A stretch of DNA of 64,000 nucleotides from Enterobacter sp. Bisph1. Lineage in GTDB: Bacteria > Pseudomonadota > Gammaproteobacteria > Enterobacterales > Enterobacteriaceae. Below the pieces are notes generated by a model. That model was not told the DNA's origin. It did not search any database and saw nothing but the letters and a program-made list of their open reading frames with translations. Below are positions 48,978 through 59,145 of this stretch, piece by piece. The position numbers and the translations under genes were made by a program. Numbering within the stretch: the first letter of the stretch is position 1; each line of letters starts with the position of its first letter. Location: assembly GCF_000814905.1 (NCBI RefSeq), contig NZ_JXAG01000032.1, forward strand, positions 115,001 to 179,000. Direction: 5' to 3'.

Positions 48978-49886
48978 TTAACGGTCTTTCGGATCGAGGG
49001 CATCACGCAGGCCATCGCCGATAAAGTTAAAACAGAACAAGGTAACCACGAGGAAACCCGCCGGGAACAGCAGCAGCCACGGTGAGACTTCCATTGAGTT
49101 TGCACCGTCGCTCAGCAGAGCGCCCCAGCTGCTAAGCGGCTCCTGGGTACCCAATCCGAGAAAGCTCAGGAAGGATTCAAACAGGATCATGCTCGGCACC
49201 AGCAATGAGGCATACACCACCACCACGCCCAGTACGTTCGGCACAATATGGCGTACCACGATATTGGCAGTGGAAACACCGCCAACCTGCGCGGCTTCAA
49301 TAAACTCTTTACGTTTCAGGCTCAGGGTCTGACCGCGCACAATACGCGCCATATCCAGCCACGACACCATGCCGATGGCGACAAAAATAAGCAGAATATT
49401 TTGCCCAAAGAAGGTCACCAGCAGGATAACGAAGAACATAAACGGGAAGGAGTTAAGGATCTCCAGCAGACGCATCATTACCGAGTCCGTTTTGCCCCCC
49501 AGGTAGCCGGACAGGGAGCCGTACAGCGTACCGAGCAGCACCGCCACCAGCGCGGCGGCGATGCCGACCATTAACGAGATGCGCCCGCCGATGGCGACGC
49601 GCACCAGCAGATCGCGCCCGGATGAGTCGGTCCCGAAATAGTGCCCCGATTCCATATCCGGTTGGCTGGACATCATGCCCCAGTCAGTATCGAAATAGCT
49701 GAATTGTGAAAGCATCGGTGCCAGGGTTACAAACAGCGCAATCAGCACCAGTACACACAGGCTTGCCACCGCAGCGCGGTTATGCATAAAACGACGGCGT
49801 GCGTCCTGCCAGAGGCTTCGTCCTTCGACTTCCAGTTTTTCACTGAAGTGTTCCAGCGCCTCGCTGTTTTTCTTACTTAACATCAT
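48978..49886 (-). CDS. oppC: OppC, oligopeptide permease
   Basis: Encodes 302 residues, as in E. coli, starting [19 protein letters not shown]. Six membrane segments, the [13 protein letters not shown] motif near residue 90 and the EAA loop ([12 protein letters not shown]) are visible. It is one half of the inner-membrane channel with OppB. A 14-base gap separates it from oppB. Confidence 0.97.
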   Translation of the reverse strand: MMLSKKNSEALEHFSEKLEVEGRSLWQDARRRFMHNRAAVASLCVLVLIALFVTLAPMLSQFSYFDTDWGMMSSQPDMESGHYFGTDSSGRDLLVRVAIGGRISLMVGIAAALVAVLLGTLYGSLSGYLGGKTDSVMMRLLEILNSFPFMFFVILLVTFFGQNILLIFVAIGMVSWLDMARIVRGQTLSLKRKEFIEAAQVGGVSTANIVVRHIVPNVLGVVVVYASLLVPSMILFESFLSFLGLGTQEPLSSWGALLSDGANSMEVSPWLLLFPAGFLVVTLFCFNFIGDGLRDALDPKDR

Positions 49887-49900
49887 GGCGAACTCCAGTG

Positions 49901-50821
49901 TTAATAACGGATTTTCGGATCGATAACGGCGTACAGCACATCAACGATCGCGTTAAACATAATGGTCAGCGTACCGACCAGAATGGTCAGGCTCAGCACG
50001 AGGGAATAGTCACGGTTCAGCGCGCCGTTAACAAACAGCTGGCCAATACCTGGCAGACCATAAATGGTTTCAATAACCATTGAACCGGTAATAATGCCGA
50101 CAAACGCCGGCCCCATATAGGACAGTACCGGCAGCAGCGCGGGTTTTAACGCATGGCGTAAAACGATTCGGCGCATCGGCAAACCTTTGGCGCGCGCGGT
50201 ACGGATAAAGTTTGAGTGCAGCACTTCAATCATCGAACCGCGGGTAATACGCGCGATACTGGCAATATAGGCCAGAGACAGTGCCACCATCGGCAAGATC
50301 ATGAACTGCGGTGCCCCGCCGTTCCAGCCGCCCGCCGGCAGCCACTTCAGTATGATGGCGAAAATCATCACTAATAACGGCGCAACGACGAAGCTTGGAA
50401 TAACCACCCCGGTCATTGCCAGCCCCATTACCGCATAGTCCCATTTAGTATTTTGCCTAAGCGCTGCAATAACCCCGGCGGTCACGCCGAAGACAATGGC
50501 CAGGATAAAGGCCGCTGCGCCTAATTTTGCGGAAACCGGGAAGCTAGCCGCCACCAGATCATTCACAGTGTAGTCTTTATATTTAAACGACGGTCCGAAA
50601 TCGAAATGCGCCAGCTGCTTCAGGTAGCTGAAATACTGGGTGGTGATCGGGTCGTTTAAATGATACTTCGCTTCGATATTGGCCATAACTTCTGGCGCCA
50701 GCGCACGCTCACCGGTAAAAGGACTTCCCGGGGCGAGACGCATCATAAAGAACGAGATGGTAATAAGAATAAAAAGCGTTGGGATCGCTTCGAGACAGCG
50801 ACGTAGGATAAATTTCAACAT
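49901..50821 (-). CDS. oppB: OppB, oligopeptide permease
   Basis: Encodes 306 residues, as in E. coli. Six membrane segments and the EAA loop (NFIRTARAKGLPMRRIVLRH) are present. It forms the translocation path with OppC. It is separated from oppA by 127 bases with a hairpin, which can make the binding protein more abundant than the membrane part. Confidence 0.97.
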   Translation of the reverse strand: MLKFILRRCLEAIPTLFILITISFFMMRLAPGSPFTGERALAPEVMANIEAKYHLNDPITTQYFSYLKQLAHFDFGPSFKYKDYTVNDLVAASFPVSAKLGAAAFILAIVFGVTAGVIAALRQNTKWDYAVMGLAMTGVVIPSFVVAPLLVMIFAIILKWLPAGGWNGGAPQFMILPMVALSLAYIASIARITRGSMIEVLHSNFIRTARAKGLPMRRIVLRHALKPALLPVLSYMGPAFVGIITGSMVIETIYGLPGIGQLFVNGALNRDYSLVLSLTILVGTLTIMFNAIVDVLYAVIDPKIRY

Positions 50822-50915
50822 TGCCCGTACCTTCTGGCCTGTGCCTTTTACACATTCTCTTTCAGGAGATTAACCCTGCGATTGATGTGTTCTGGTGCGC
50901 TAAAAATAAGACACT

Positions 50916-50939
50916 GTGGGACAGGTTGCCCTGCCCCAC
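50916..50939 (-). terminator. Hairpin between oppA and oppB, partial terminator
   Basis: On the minus strand GTGGGGCAGG pairs with CCTGTCCCAC around GCAA with one G-U pair. It begins about ten bases after the oppA stop, and TGTCTTATTTTT follows. It probably lowers downstream transcription or protects oppA mRNA. Confidence 0.75.
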
Positions 50940-50948
50940 TCATTGCCA

Positions 50949-52580
50949 TTAATGCTTGATAATATACAAGTTTTTAACGTAGATATTATCCATCGGGTCT
51001 TTACCGGTGTAGCCACCAACCCAGGTTTTCACCAGACGGGCGTTCACATAGTAATAAACCGGGACGATAGCCGAGTCTTTATCCAGTTGCTGTTCAGCTT
51101 TGGAATAGAGATCGGCGCGCTGGGATTCGTCAGTGACTTTCAGCGTATCGCCAATCAGCTTGTCAAACGCCGGGCTCTTATAGTGCGCGGTGTTGTTGGA
51201 GCTGTCGGACAGCATGGTATTCAGGAAGGAAGTCGGTTCATTATAGTCCGCACACCAGCCTGCGCGCGCCACGTCAAAGGTGCCCTGATGACGCGTGTCG
51301 AGGAAGGTTTTCCACTCCTGGTTTTCCAGCTTAACGTCTACGCCGAGGTTTTTCTTCCAGATTGACGCTACAGCGATCGCCAGTTTCTTATGCAGATCGG
51401 AGGTGTTGTACAGCAGGCTGAAGGAGAGCGGTTTGTCCGCAGTATAGCCCGCTTCGGCCAGCAGCTTTTTCGCTTCAGCGTTACGCTGTTCCTGGCTCAT
51501 TTTGAACCATTCCGGTTCGGTCAGTTTTGCACCATCGGTATACGGCGGGGTGTAGCTATATGCCGGCAGGTCGCCCTGGTTTTTCACTTTATTAACAATA
51601 ATATCACGATCCAACGCCAGCTTCAGGGCGGTACGCACGCGAACGTCAGTGAACGGGGCTTTCTGGTTGTTGATTTCGTAGTAGTAAGTACACAGGTACG
51701 GATCAACATGAACTTCTTTCGGGATCTCTTTTTTCAGCTTCTGGAACAGTTCAATCGGCATGTTGTTATAGGTCATGTCGATTTCACCGCTGCGATAGCG
51801 GTTCACGTCAGTCACTTCAGAAGAGATCGGCAGGTAGGTCACCTGATTAATAACGGTTTTATCGTTATCCCAGTAATTGGTGTTGCGCTCAAGAACGATA
51901 CGTTCGTTGACCACCCAATCTTTCAGTTTATACGCGCCGTTGGTGACGATATTCGCCGGCTGCGTCCATTTGTCGCCGAATTTTTCGATAGCGGCTTTAG
52001 GTACAGCGGACACGGACGGGTGAACCAGCAGTTTGTAGAAATAAGGCACCGGCTCGCTAAGGGTTACTTCGAAAGTATTATCATCGATAGCTTTAACACC
52101 CAGCTCGCTGGTCGGTTTTTTGCCAGCGATCACATCGTCGATATTGGCGATGTGGCCGTACTGCAGATAGCTCGCATAGGGAGAGGCGGTTTTCGGATCC
52201 GCCAGACGCTGCCAGCTATAAACAAAATCATGCGCCGTTACAGGCGTGCCGTCGGACCATTTTGCATTTTTACGCAGATGGAAAGTCCAGACTTTAAAAT
52301 CTTTGTTATCCCACGATTCGGCAACGCCCGCTGACGGGTGCCCCTGTACGTCAGAAATCAGCAGACCTTCAAACAGATCGCGGTTGACGTTAGATTCCGG
52401 AACCCCTTCGATTTTATGCGGGTCGAGAGATTGCACTTCAGAACCGTTGTTACGTACCAGCGTTTGCTTCTCCGCCAGCTGGACGCCTGCCGGTACATCG
52501 GCAGCCAACGCCGCGTTTCCGGTAATTAGCGCAGTCAAAATCCCCGCCGCTACCAGACTTTTTTTTGTGATGATGGACAT
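50949..52580 (-). CDS. oppA: OppA, periplasmic oligopeptide-binding protein
   Basis: Encodes 543 residues, as in E. coli. A signal peptide of 26 residues (MSIITKKSLVAAGILTAL to AALA) precedes mature ADVPAGVQLAEKQ. The SBP family 5 signature lies around VPESNVNRDLFEGLLISD and LRKNAKWSDGTPVTAHDF. OppA binds peptides of two to five residues for import by OppBCDF, also recycling cell-wall peptides with MppA. The leader before the ATG is A/C-rich (GGAGTAACAACACA), which resembles the region of oppA paired by GcvB sRNA in E. coli and Salmonella. Confidence 0.98.
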   Translation of the reverse strand: MSIITKKSLVAAGILTALITGNAALAADVPAGVQLAEKQTLVRNNGSEVQSLDPHKIEGVPESNVNRDLFEGLLISDVQGHPSAGVAESWDNKDFKVWTFHLRKNAKWSDGTPVTAHDFVYSWQRLADPKTASPYASYLQYGHIANIDDVIAGKKPTSELGVKAIDDNTFEVTLSEPVPYFYKLLVHPSVSAVPKAAIEKFGDKWTQPANIVTNGAYKLKDWVVNERIVLERNTNYWDNDKTVINQVTYLPISSEVTDVNRYRSGEIDMTYNNMPIELFQKLKKEIPKEVHVDPYLCTYYYEINNQKAPFTDVRVRTALKLALDRDIIVNKVKNQGDLPAYSYTPPYTDGAKLTEPEWFKMSQEQRNAEAKKLLAEAGYTADKPLSFSLLYNTSDLHKKLAIAVASIWKKNLGVDVKLENQEWKTFLDTRHQGTFDVARAGWCADYNEPTSFLNTMLSDSSNNTAHYKSPAFDKLIGDTLKVTDESQRADLYSKAEQQLDKDSAIVPVYYYVNARLVKTWVGGYTGKDPMDNIYVKNLYIIKH

Positions 52581-53429
52581 TGTGTTGTTACTCCACTCAT
52601 TATAATTACTGACGTTTTCGCCAGCCTGTTTTTCATCCCCTGTTGGGGGCCTGTATAGCGCAGGAGCTTTTTGGCGCTACCAGACATCTTTTTTTACTGC
52701 TGCTATCACCGACTTTTTTATTACTGATTGCTCAAGCGGCAACCTTGCGTCGATTCGGTAACGCGTCTCCCCTGTCGAGCCGCGTTTTATTTTTTTGAGA
52801 ATCGTTAATGAAAACGATTCTCATCTATTCTATTTATTCTGCAAATTATAAGGGCGAGAAACATAATGGGCGGAAAATAACAAATGCCTTCCGCGCCCGC
52901 CAATACATTTTGCAAATTTGTTAACCATTTCTCTTTTGCTACACAGCAGCAACCTTCAGAAGATAGCTTTTCAGCCTCCCTGTTTGATTTTTATCTATTA
53001 TTATCAATGAGATAAATGATCATCACCGCCGTGTGATGCTTTTCGTTAGATGCCGCGCCTTTTTGTACATAAAAGCAACAATTGACTACTTTTTAGCACA
53101 TTCATCTGCGAGAAGATTGAAAGTACTAATATCATTTCAATTATGTCTCGGCAAGCCCAATAGTATTATGTGACAGAAATAACAGGCTCGATTGCGCGAA
53201 TTCCGCACAGCAGCGATTCGCAACACTTATAATGTACTGATTGAAAACAGATTCTCTGATTAGTGCGATTTGTTATAGTTTCTGCCCATTTGCGAAAGCA
53301 TCATAACTTTTGCTGATTATACGCGCCGCGTTACCTTACTTTTTAAGCGGCTTCTATGCTCGTTATATAAATAAAGAAATAGCGATTTAAGGGTTATCAC
53401 TATTTCTCTATATATAAGGAAGAAGTGAA
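52581..53429. promoter_or_regulatory. Long AT-rich leader/promoter region of oppA
   Basis: 849 bases without a gene I can support. GAGAATCG (52797-52804) and CGATTCTC (52815-52822) are perfect arms of an inverted repeat; the sequence AACGATTCTCAT resembles half-sites of Fur boxes, but overall agreement is only moderate. The rest is very AT-rich with many A and T tracts, as is usual for regions bound by H-NS or Lrp. The oppA promoter must lie here, giving a long transcript leader. Confidence 0.5.
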
Positions 53430-54077
53430 TCAGTTCAGCAAACCTGGAAAAAGGGATTTTGCCCCGGCGACGATAAATTCGATCCCTAACGCCATCAGCA
53501 GCAAACCCATAATACGGGTGATAACGTTAATGCCGGTTTGCCTCAACATACGCACCAGCCACGGAGCAATGCGGAACAGTCCCCATGAACTGAACGCAAA
53601 CAGCGCAATCGCCACTGAAAAACCAAACAGGTGCTCAACGGTGTGATAGCGCGTTCCCCAAACGATAGTGGAACTGATGGCGCCTGGTCCGGCCATCAAC
53701 GGCAGGGCTAATGGCACCACGCCGACGCTTTCACGGATCGCTGTCTCCGACTTTTCCTGTTTATTTTGCTTATCTTCCCCCAGCTTCCCGCTGATCATCG
53801 ACATGGCGATCGTCACCACGAGGATGCCGCCTGCAATGCGAAACGAATCAATTGAGATACCAAAAATTTGCAGTATCGCATCGCCCAGAAACAGCGAGGT
53901 CCAGAGAATAATGGCCACGGATAAATTGGCGGTGAGATTCGTTTTATTCCGCGCATCGGCCATCTGATAGCTGGTCATGCTGATAAAGACCGGGATGATG
54001 CCGACCGGGTTAACCAGGGCGAATAAGCCAATAAAAAATTTAAAGTAGAGAGGAAGATCGAACACGGTGTGCTCCAC
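53430..54077 (-). CDS. ychE: YchE, MarC-family inner-membrane protein
   Basis: Encodes 215 residues if started at the GTG at 54075-54077, which gives the E. coli length; a GTG at 54063-54065 has GGAG six bases upstream and would give 211. Six hydrophobic segments are seen. Conserved stretches are FFIGLFALVNPVGIIPVFIS, SFRIAGGILVVTIAMSMISG and PLALPLMAGPGAISSTIVW. The family (MarC, SnatA) includes possible amino-acid exporters; function of YchE is unknown. It lies upstream of oppA on the same strand, as in K-12. Confidence 0.92.
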   Translation of the reverse strand: MEHTVFDLPLYFKFFIGLFALVNPVGIIPVFISMTSYQMADARNKTNLTANLSVAIILWTSLFLGDAILQIFGISIDSFRIAGGILVVTIAMSMISGKLGEDKQNKQEKSETAIRESVGVVPLALPLMAGPGAISSTIVWGTRYHTVEHLFGFSVAIALFAFSSWGLFRIAPWLVRMLRQTGINVITRIMGLLLMALGIEFIVAGAKSLFPGLLN

Positions 54078-54554
54078 AATGGTTTGCGTAACGTAGTAAA
54101 CATAGCCTGGCGGCAAATCAGGAAAATCCACGCAGAAGATACGCGTTTTCGTCGCGCAGTTCATCCTCATTTCGCCCGAAATTCTCTTTAATACAATATG
54201 TTATTCAGTTGTGGTAATTGTGATAATCTTAGATGGCGCCTGGCCAGATGCCGTTAACAACTGCTACAAATGCCCAAAAACGGGCTGCTGAAAGGTGTCA
54301 GCTTCATCGAAATTTGATGTAGATCACGCATTAGTTACTCAGAAGTGAGTAACCTTGATGACACGATAAAGAGCTCAAAAGTGTTAGTAAGTGCATTATT
54401 TCCGTGAGGCTCTTTCAGTAAAACAGTGGTGATTGGTTAAAGCGTTAAGTCTTTGTTTTACCAGAATTTACGCAACCTGAAGCCTCTCTGTCTATACTTT
54501 CCTATTGGGCAGCTGGTTTACTAAAAGAGTTTAAACATTATCAGGAGAGCATTT
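54078..54554. promoter_or_regulatory. Divergent control region of ychE and adhE
   Basis: No gene is seen. A perfect 8-bp inverted repeat, GTTACTCA (54334-54341) and TGAGTAAC (54346-54353), stands 200 bases before adhE. TATACT at 54493-54498 is a possible -10, 57 bases upstream of the start. The sequence just before the start (TTAAACATTATCAGGAGAGCAT) is close to the E. coli adhE leader as I recall it; AGGAGAG is the ribosome binding site. Confidence 0.6.
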
Positions 54555-57233
54555 ATGGCTGTTACTAACGTCGCTGAACTTAACGCACTCGTTGAACGCG
54601 TGAAGAAAGCCCAGCGTGAATATGCCAATTTCACTCAAGAGCAAGTTGATAAAATCTTCCGTGCTGCCGCTCTGGCCGCCGCAGATGCTCGTATCCCGCT
54701 TGCTAAAATGGCCGTTGCTGAATCCGGCATGGGTATCGTAGAAGACAAAGTTATTAAAAACCACTTTGCTTCTGAATATATCTATAACGCATATAAAGAC
54801 GAGAAGACCTGCGGCGTGCTGTCTGAAGATGATACCTTCGGCACCATCACAATCGCAGAACCTATCGGTATTATTTGCGGTATCGTTCCGACGACCAACC
54901 CAACGTCCACCGCCATCTTTAAATCACTGATCAGTCTTAAAACCCGTAACGCGATCATCTTTTCCCCGCATCCACGTGCTAAAGATGCCACCAACAAAGC
55001 GGCTGACATCGTTCTGCAGGCTGCTATTGCCGCCGGTGCGCCGAAAGACCTGATTGGCTGGATTGACCAACCGTCCGTTGAACTGTCCAACGCCCTGATG
55101 CATCACCCGGATATCAACCTGATCCTCGCCACTGGCGGGCCGGGCATGGTTAAAGCAGCGTACAGCTCCGGTAAACCTGCGATTGGTGTAGGTGCAGGTA
55201 ACACGCCGGTTGTTATTGATGAAACGGCAGATATCAAACGCGCAGTCGCTTCTGTGCTGATGTCTAAAACCTTCGATAACGGCGTAATCTGTGCGTCTGA
55301 ACAGTCTGTTGTCGTGGTTGATTCTGTCTATGATGCCGTTCGCGAACGTTTCGCCAGCCACGGTGGCTATATGCTGCAGGGCAGCGAGCTGAAAGCCGTT
55401 CAGGACATCATTCTGAAAAACGGTGCCCTTAACGCCGCTATCGTAGGTCAGCCAGCGTATAAAATCGCTGAACTGGCGGGCTTTACCGTTCCGGCCAGCA
55501 CTAAGATCCTGATTGGCGAAGTGACTGTCGTTGACGAAAGCGAGCCGTTTGCACATGAAAAACTGTCGCCGACGCTGGCGATGTATCGTGCAAAAGATTT
55601 CGAAGACGCCGTTGAGAAAGCAGAAAAACTGGTCGCCATGGGCGGTATCGGTCACACCTCTTGCTTGTACACCGACCAGGATAACCAGCCGGAACGCGTC
55701 GCGCACTTCGGTCAGATGATGAAAACCGCGCGTATCCTGATTAACACCCCTGCTTCTCAGGGTGGTATCGGTGACCTGTATAACTTCAAACTCGCGCCTT
55801 CCCTGACTCTGGGTTGTGGTTCATGGGGTGGTAACTCCATCTCTGAAAACGTTGGTCCGAAACACCTGATCAACAAGAAAACCGTTGCTAAGCGAGCTGA
55901 AAACATGTTGTGGCATAAACTTCCGAAATCAATCTACTTCCGCCGTGGCTCACTGCCTATCGCGCTGGACGAAGTGATTACTGATGGTCACAAACGCGCA
56001 CTGATCGTGACCGACCGTTTCCTGTTCAACAACGGCTATGCGGACCAGATCACCTCCGTGCTGAAAGCCTCTGGTGTAGAAACTGAAGTTTTCTTTGAAG
56101 TTGAAGCAGACCCGACGCTGACTGTTGTACGTAAAGGCGCTGAGCTGGCGAACTCCTTCAAACCGGATGTGATTATCGCCCTGGGTGGTGGTTCCCCGAT
56201 GGATGCCGCGAAAATCATGTGGGTTATGTACGAACACCCGGAAACCCATTTCGAAGAACTGGCGCTGCGTTTTATGGATATCCGTAAACGTATCTACAAG
56301 TTCCCGAAAATGGGCGTGAAAGCAAAAATGATTGCTATCACCACCACCTCCGGTACCGGTTCTGAAGTCACCCCGTTTGCGGTGGTAACTGATGACGCTA
56401 CCGGTCAGAAATACCCGCTGGCAGACTATGCGCTGACGCCGGATATGGCGGTTGTCGACGCCAACCTGGTTATGGAAATGCCGAAATCACTGTGCGCCTT
56501 CGGCGGTCTGGATGCGGTCACTCACGCACTCGAAGCTTACGTTTCCGTACTGGCTTCCGAGTTCTCTGACGGTCAGGCGCTGCAGGCGCTGAAACTGCTG
56601 AAAGAGAACCTGCCAGCCTCTTACAACGAAGGGTCGAAAAACCCGGTTGCCCGTGAGCGTGTTCACAGTGCAGCGACCATCGCCGGTATCGCGTTTGCTA
56701 ACGCCTTCCTCGGCGTGTGTCACTCCATGGCACATAAACTGGGTTCGCAGTTCCACATTCCGCACGGTCTGGCTAACGCCCTGCTTATCAGCAACGTTAT
56801 CCGCTATAACGCGAACGATAACCCGACCAAACAGACCGCGTTCAGCCAGTATGACCGTCCGCAGGCTCGTCGTCGCTACGCAGAAATTGCCGATCACCTG
56901 GGCCTGAGCGCACCTGGCGACCGCACCGCAGCGAAAATCGAGAAACTGCTGGCATGGCTTGAAAGTCTGAAAGCTGAACTGGGTATTCCGAAATCTATCC
57001 GTGAAGCAGGCGTGCAGGAAGCCGACTTCCTGGCACACGTTGATAAGCTGTCTGAAGATGCGTTTGATGACCAGTGCACCGGTGCTAACCCGCGCTACCC
57101 GCTGATCGCCGAGCTGAAACAGATTCTGCTGGATACGTTCTACGGTCGTGAATACAAAGAGGGTGAAACTGCCGCAGTGAAAACTGAGATTGCCCCGGCT
57201 AAAGCTGAGAAAAAAGCGAAGAAAACCGCTTAA
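54555..57233 (+). CDS. adhE: Bifunctional acetaldehyde/alcohol dehydrogenase AdhE
   Basis: Encodes 892 residues, one more than I recall for E. coli. The N-terminal half (1-440) is a CoA-acylating aldehyde dehydrogenase with the catalytic Cys in GVICASEQS and [11 protein letters not shown] short linker leads to the iron alcohol dehydrogenase (450-869) with [13 protein letters not shown], metal-binding Asp/His in [15 protein letters not shown] and [17 protein letters not shown]. It turns acetyl-CoA to ethanol with two NADH in fermentation and assembles into spirosomes. The Lys/Ala-rich tail ([11 protein letters not shown]) is typical. Confidence 0.98.
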   Translation: MAVTNVAELNALVERVKKAQREYANFTQEQVDKIFRAAALAAADARIPLAKMAVAESGMGIVEDKVIKNHFASEYIYNAYKDEKTCGVLSEDDTFGTITIAEPIGIICGIVPTTNPTSTAIFKSLISLKTRNAIIFSPHPRAKDATNKAADIVLQAAIAAGAPKDLIGWIDQPSVELSNALMHHPDINLILATGGPGMVKAAYSSGKPAIGVGAGNTPVVIDETADIKRAVASVLMSKTFDNGVICASEQSVVVVDSVYDAVRERFASHGGYMLQGSELKAVQDIILKNGALNAAIVGQPAYKIAELAGFTVPASTKILIGEVTVVDESEPFAHEKLSPTLAMYRAKDFEDAVEKAEKLVAMGGIGHTSCLYTDQDNQPERVAHFGQMMKTARILINTPASQGGIGDLYNFKLAPSLTLGCGSWGGNSISENVGPKHLINKKTVAKRAENMLWHKLPKSIYFRRGSLPIALDEVITDGHKRALIVTDRFLFNNGYADQITSVLKASGVETEVFFEVEADPTLTVVRKGAELANSFKPDVIIALGGGSPMDAAKIMWVMYEHPETHFEELALRFMDIRKRIYKFPKMGVKAKMIAITTTSGTGSEVTPFAVVTDDATGQKYPLADYALTPDMAVVDANLVMEMPKSLCAFGGLDAVTHALEAYVSVLASEFSDGQALQALKLLKENLPASYNEGSKNPVARERVHSAATIAGIAFANAFLGVCHSMAHKLGSQFHIPHGLANALLISNVIRYNANDNPTKQTAFSQYDRPQARRRYAEIADHLGLSAPGDRTAAKIEKLLAWLESLKAELGIPKSIREAGVQEADFLAHVDKLSEDAFDDQCTGANPRYPLIAELKQILLDTFYGREYKEGETAAVKTEIAPAKAEKKAKKTA

Positions 57234-57250
57234 TTATTAGCACTTAATAA

Positions 57251-57276
57251 AAACCCGCTTCGGCGGGTTTTTTGTT
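57251..57276. terminator. Terminator between adhE and tdk
   Basis: AAACCCGC (57251-57258) pairs with GCGGGTTT (57263-57270) around TTCG, a stable tetraloop, followed by TTT. The A run before it allows function on both strands. Confidence 0.92.
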
Positions 57277-57295
57277 TTTCAAATGGAGGAGAAAG

Positions 57296-57910
57296 TCAGC
57301 TGCGGATGCGCTGCTGAATCGCCGTTAAAGACCCCTCTTCCAGCGCTTCTTTATAATGTTTGCGACATACGGATACGTAGCGCTCATTTCCGCCAATAAC
57401 CACCTGTTCCCCTTCGTTATAAGGACGCCCTGCCTGATCGAGACGCAGCACCATGCTGGCTTTACGCCCACAAAAACAGATAGTTTTCAGTTCGACCAGC
57501 TTATCCGCCCAGGCCAGTAAATACTGGCTACCAATAAATAACTCGCCGCGAAAATCCGTACGCAGTCCGTAGCACAGCACCGGAATATCCAGCTGATCGA
57601 CCACTTCCGATAACGCGTAGACCTGCTCGCGGGTTAAGAACTGGCTCTCATCGACCAGCACGCAGTGTATGGCTTGTTGCTCATGTTCAGCTTTAATTTC
57701 ATTAAACAGTGACGACTGTTGATTAAACAAACGCGCGGGCGAAGATAAGCCGATTCGGGAGCTCACCTTACCTGCACCAAACCGATCGTCTATTTCAGCG
57801 GTAAAAACCACAGTGCGCATACCGCGTTCCTGATAATTGTAAGAGGACTGTAGTAACGCCGTTGATTTCCCTGCATTCATTGCTGAATAGTAGAAATAAA
57901 GCTGTGCCAT
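57296..57910 (-). CDS. tdk: Thymidine kinase
   Basis: Encodes 204 residues starting [17 protein letters not shown]; the open frame up to 57976 is not conserved. The P-loop is in [10 protein letters not shown], Walker B in VLVDESQFL, and the lasso zinc site in CFCGRKA with a downstream C-xx-H (VCRKHY). It phosphorylates thymidine and deoxyuridine for salvage. It converges on adhE. Confidence 0.97.
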   Translation of the reverse strand: MAQLYFYYSAMNAGKSTALLQSSYNYQERGMRTVVFTAEIDDRFGAGKVSSRIGLSSPARLFNQQSSLFNEIKAEHEQQAIHCVLVDESQFLTREQVYALSEVVDQLDIPVLCYGLRTDFRGELFIGSQYLLAWADKLVELKTICFCGRKASMVLRLDQAGRPYNEGEQVVIGGNERYVSVCRKHYKEALEEGSLTAIQQRIRS

Positions 57911-58458
57911 TGCGTGCAAAACCCCAATCAAAGTGTGATATTTTCGGTCAGGATTGTAGCATATTTTTTCGGACAATCTCCGGGAAGCCGGACCGCATCA
58001 GTAAATGTTTGCGCTATGATTGACTCATAGATATTACTTAAGTTAATCACCTGATTCGTTACTGCCGGACAAACAAAAATCTGAAATTCATGATCTGACG
58101 AATGGTTTTTAATCGAAACATTGTAACCGCAGGCTACGGAAAGTATTAATAATTTATCTTTGCTAACACATCAGGAGGCATAATACCTAAGGATGATATT
58201 TATCCATAACAACAATAATCAGCATTCGGATTAATCATCTGTTCGTACAGAAACGCATCATTGCAAGTGTAGAGACTCGCCGTTATAAGTAGATTTGTGT
58301 CACTTACAATCTGACAAATTTAAGTTAGCGATATTTTAAAAATAGACTTAATAAGGCGCTATTTTGGATTACTTACATCCAAAGCTATTGCACTGCTGAA
58401 ATGAACGCTCTATTATTAGCCCAACAAACCACCCCAATATAAGTTTGAGATTACTACA
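57911..58458. promoter_or_regulatory. Control region of hns (divergent from tdk)
   Basis: 548 AT-rich bases without a gene I can support. TTGGAT (58364-58369) and ATCCAA (58377-58382) form an inverted repeat. The last 50 bases before the ATG (CCCAATATAAGTTTGAG then ATTACTACA) look conserved with E. coli hns, where DsrA sRNA pairs near the start. H-NS and FIS are known to bind this region in E. coli; individual sites cannot be fixed by eye. Confidence 0.5.
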
Positions 58459-58872
58459 ATGAGCGAAGCACTTAAAATTCTGAACAACATCCGTACTCTT
58501 CGTGCGCAGGCAAGAGAATGCACTCTGGAAACGCTCGAAGAGATGCTGGAGAAATTAGAAGTTGTGGTCAATGAGCGCCGCGAGGAAGAAAGCGCTGCCG
58601 CAGCTGAAGTTGAAGAGCGTACGCGTAAACTGCAGCAATATCGTGAAATGCTGATTGCTGACGGTATTGACCCTAATGAATTGCTGAACAGCATGGCTGC
58701 AACTAAGTCTGGCGCTAAAGCAAAACGTGCGGCGCGTCCGGCTAAATATAGCTATGTTGATGAAACTGGTGAAACCAAAACCTGGACCGGTCAGGGCCGT
58801 ACTCCGGCAATCATCAAGAAAGCAATGGATGAAGACGGTAAACAGCTCGACGATTTCCTGATCGCAGAGTAA
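58459..58872 (+). CDS. hns: H-NS, nucleoid-associated silencing protein
   Basis: Encodes 137 residues, as in E. coli. Residues 1-80 are the helical dimer and oligomer part (coiled coil [20 protein letters not shown]), followed by a flexible linker and the C-terminal DNA-binding domain (about 90-137) with the minor-groove hook TGQGRTP. The N-terminal half is essentially unchanged, while the linker ([18 protein letters not shown]) and the last residues (FLIAE) differ from my memory of K-12. It silences AT-rich, often acquired, DNA; the glycosyltransferase region in this window would be a natural target. Confidence 0.98.
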   Translation: MSEALKILNNIRTLRAQARECTLETLEEMLEKLEVVVNERREEESAAAAEVEERTRKLQQYREMLIADGIDPNELLNSMAATKSGAKAKRAARPAKYSYVDETGETKTWTGQGRTPAIIKKAMDEDGKQLDDFLIAE

Positions 58873-58890
58873 TCGCTCATTCCTGAGAAA

Positions 58891-58919
58891 AATCCCGCCA
58901 GCCGGCGGGATTTTTTTTT
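58891..58919 (+). terminator. Terminator of hns
   Basis: AATCCCGCC (58891-58899) pairs with GGCGGGATT (58904-58912) around AGCC, with a run of nine T. Confidence 0.93.
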
Positions 58920-59081
58920 GACGTACCAGACATTCTCTTCACAAATAGAGTGTGAACGAAGCAAAATAAATTTTTAACTAAAAGCTAGCACTCTCAGCTC
59001 CGCCAGCCTGTGTTGATTATCTCCGCGCGCCTCTTACCTGCATCGTGTTTGCGTTTCGCTTGTCACATTAACAAATAAAAA

Positions 59082-59124
59082 AAGCCGGAGATAAGCAGTG
59101 CGTTGCACTATTGTCTCCGGCCTT
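59082..59124 (-). terminator. Terminator of galU
   Basis: On the minus strand AAGGCCGGAGA pairs with TCTCCGGCTT, with an inner AGTGC/GCACT stem, and a long T run follows. It lies about 20 bases after the galU stop. Confidence 0.88.
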
Positions 59125-59145
59125 ATTCAGATGACAGTAAGGGAA

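Noticed and set aside
51390..52334. A 314-codon frame on the plus strand opposite oppA
   Set aside because: It is the mirror of a highly biased, conserved gene; it has no motif or ribosome binding site and lies wholly inside oppA.
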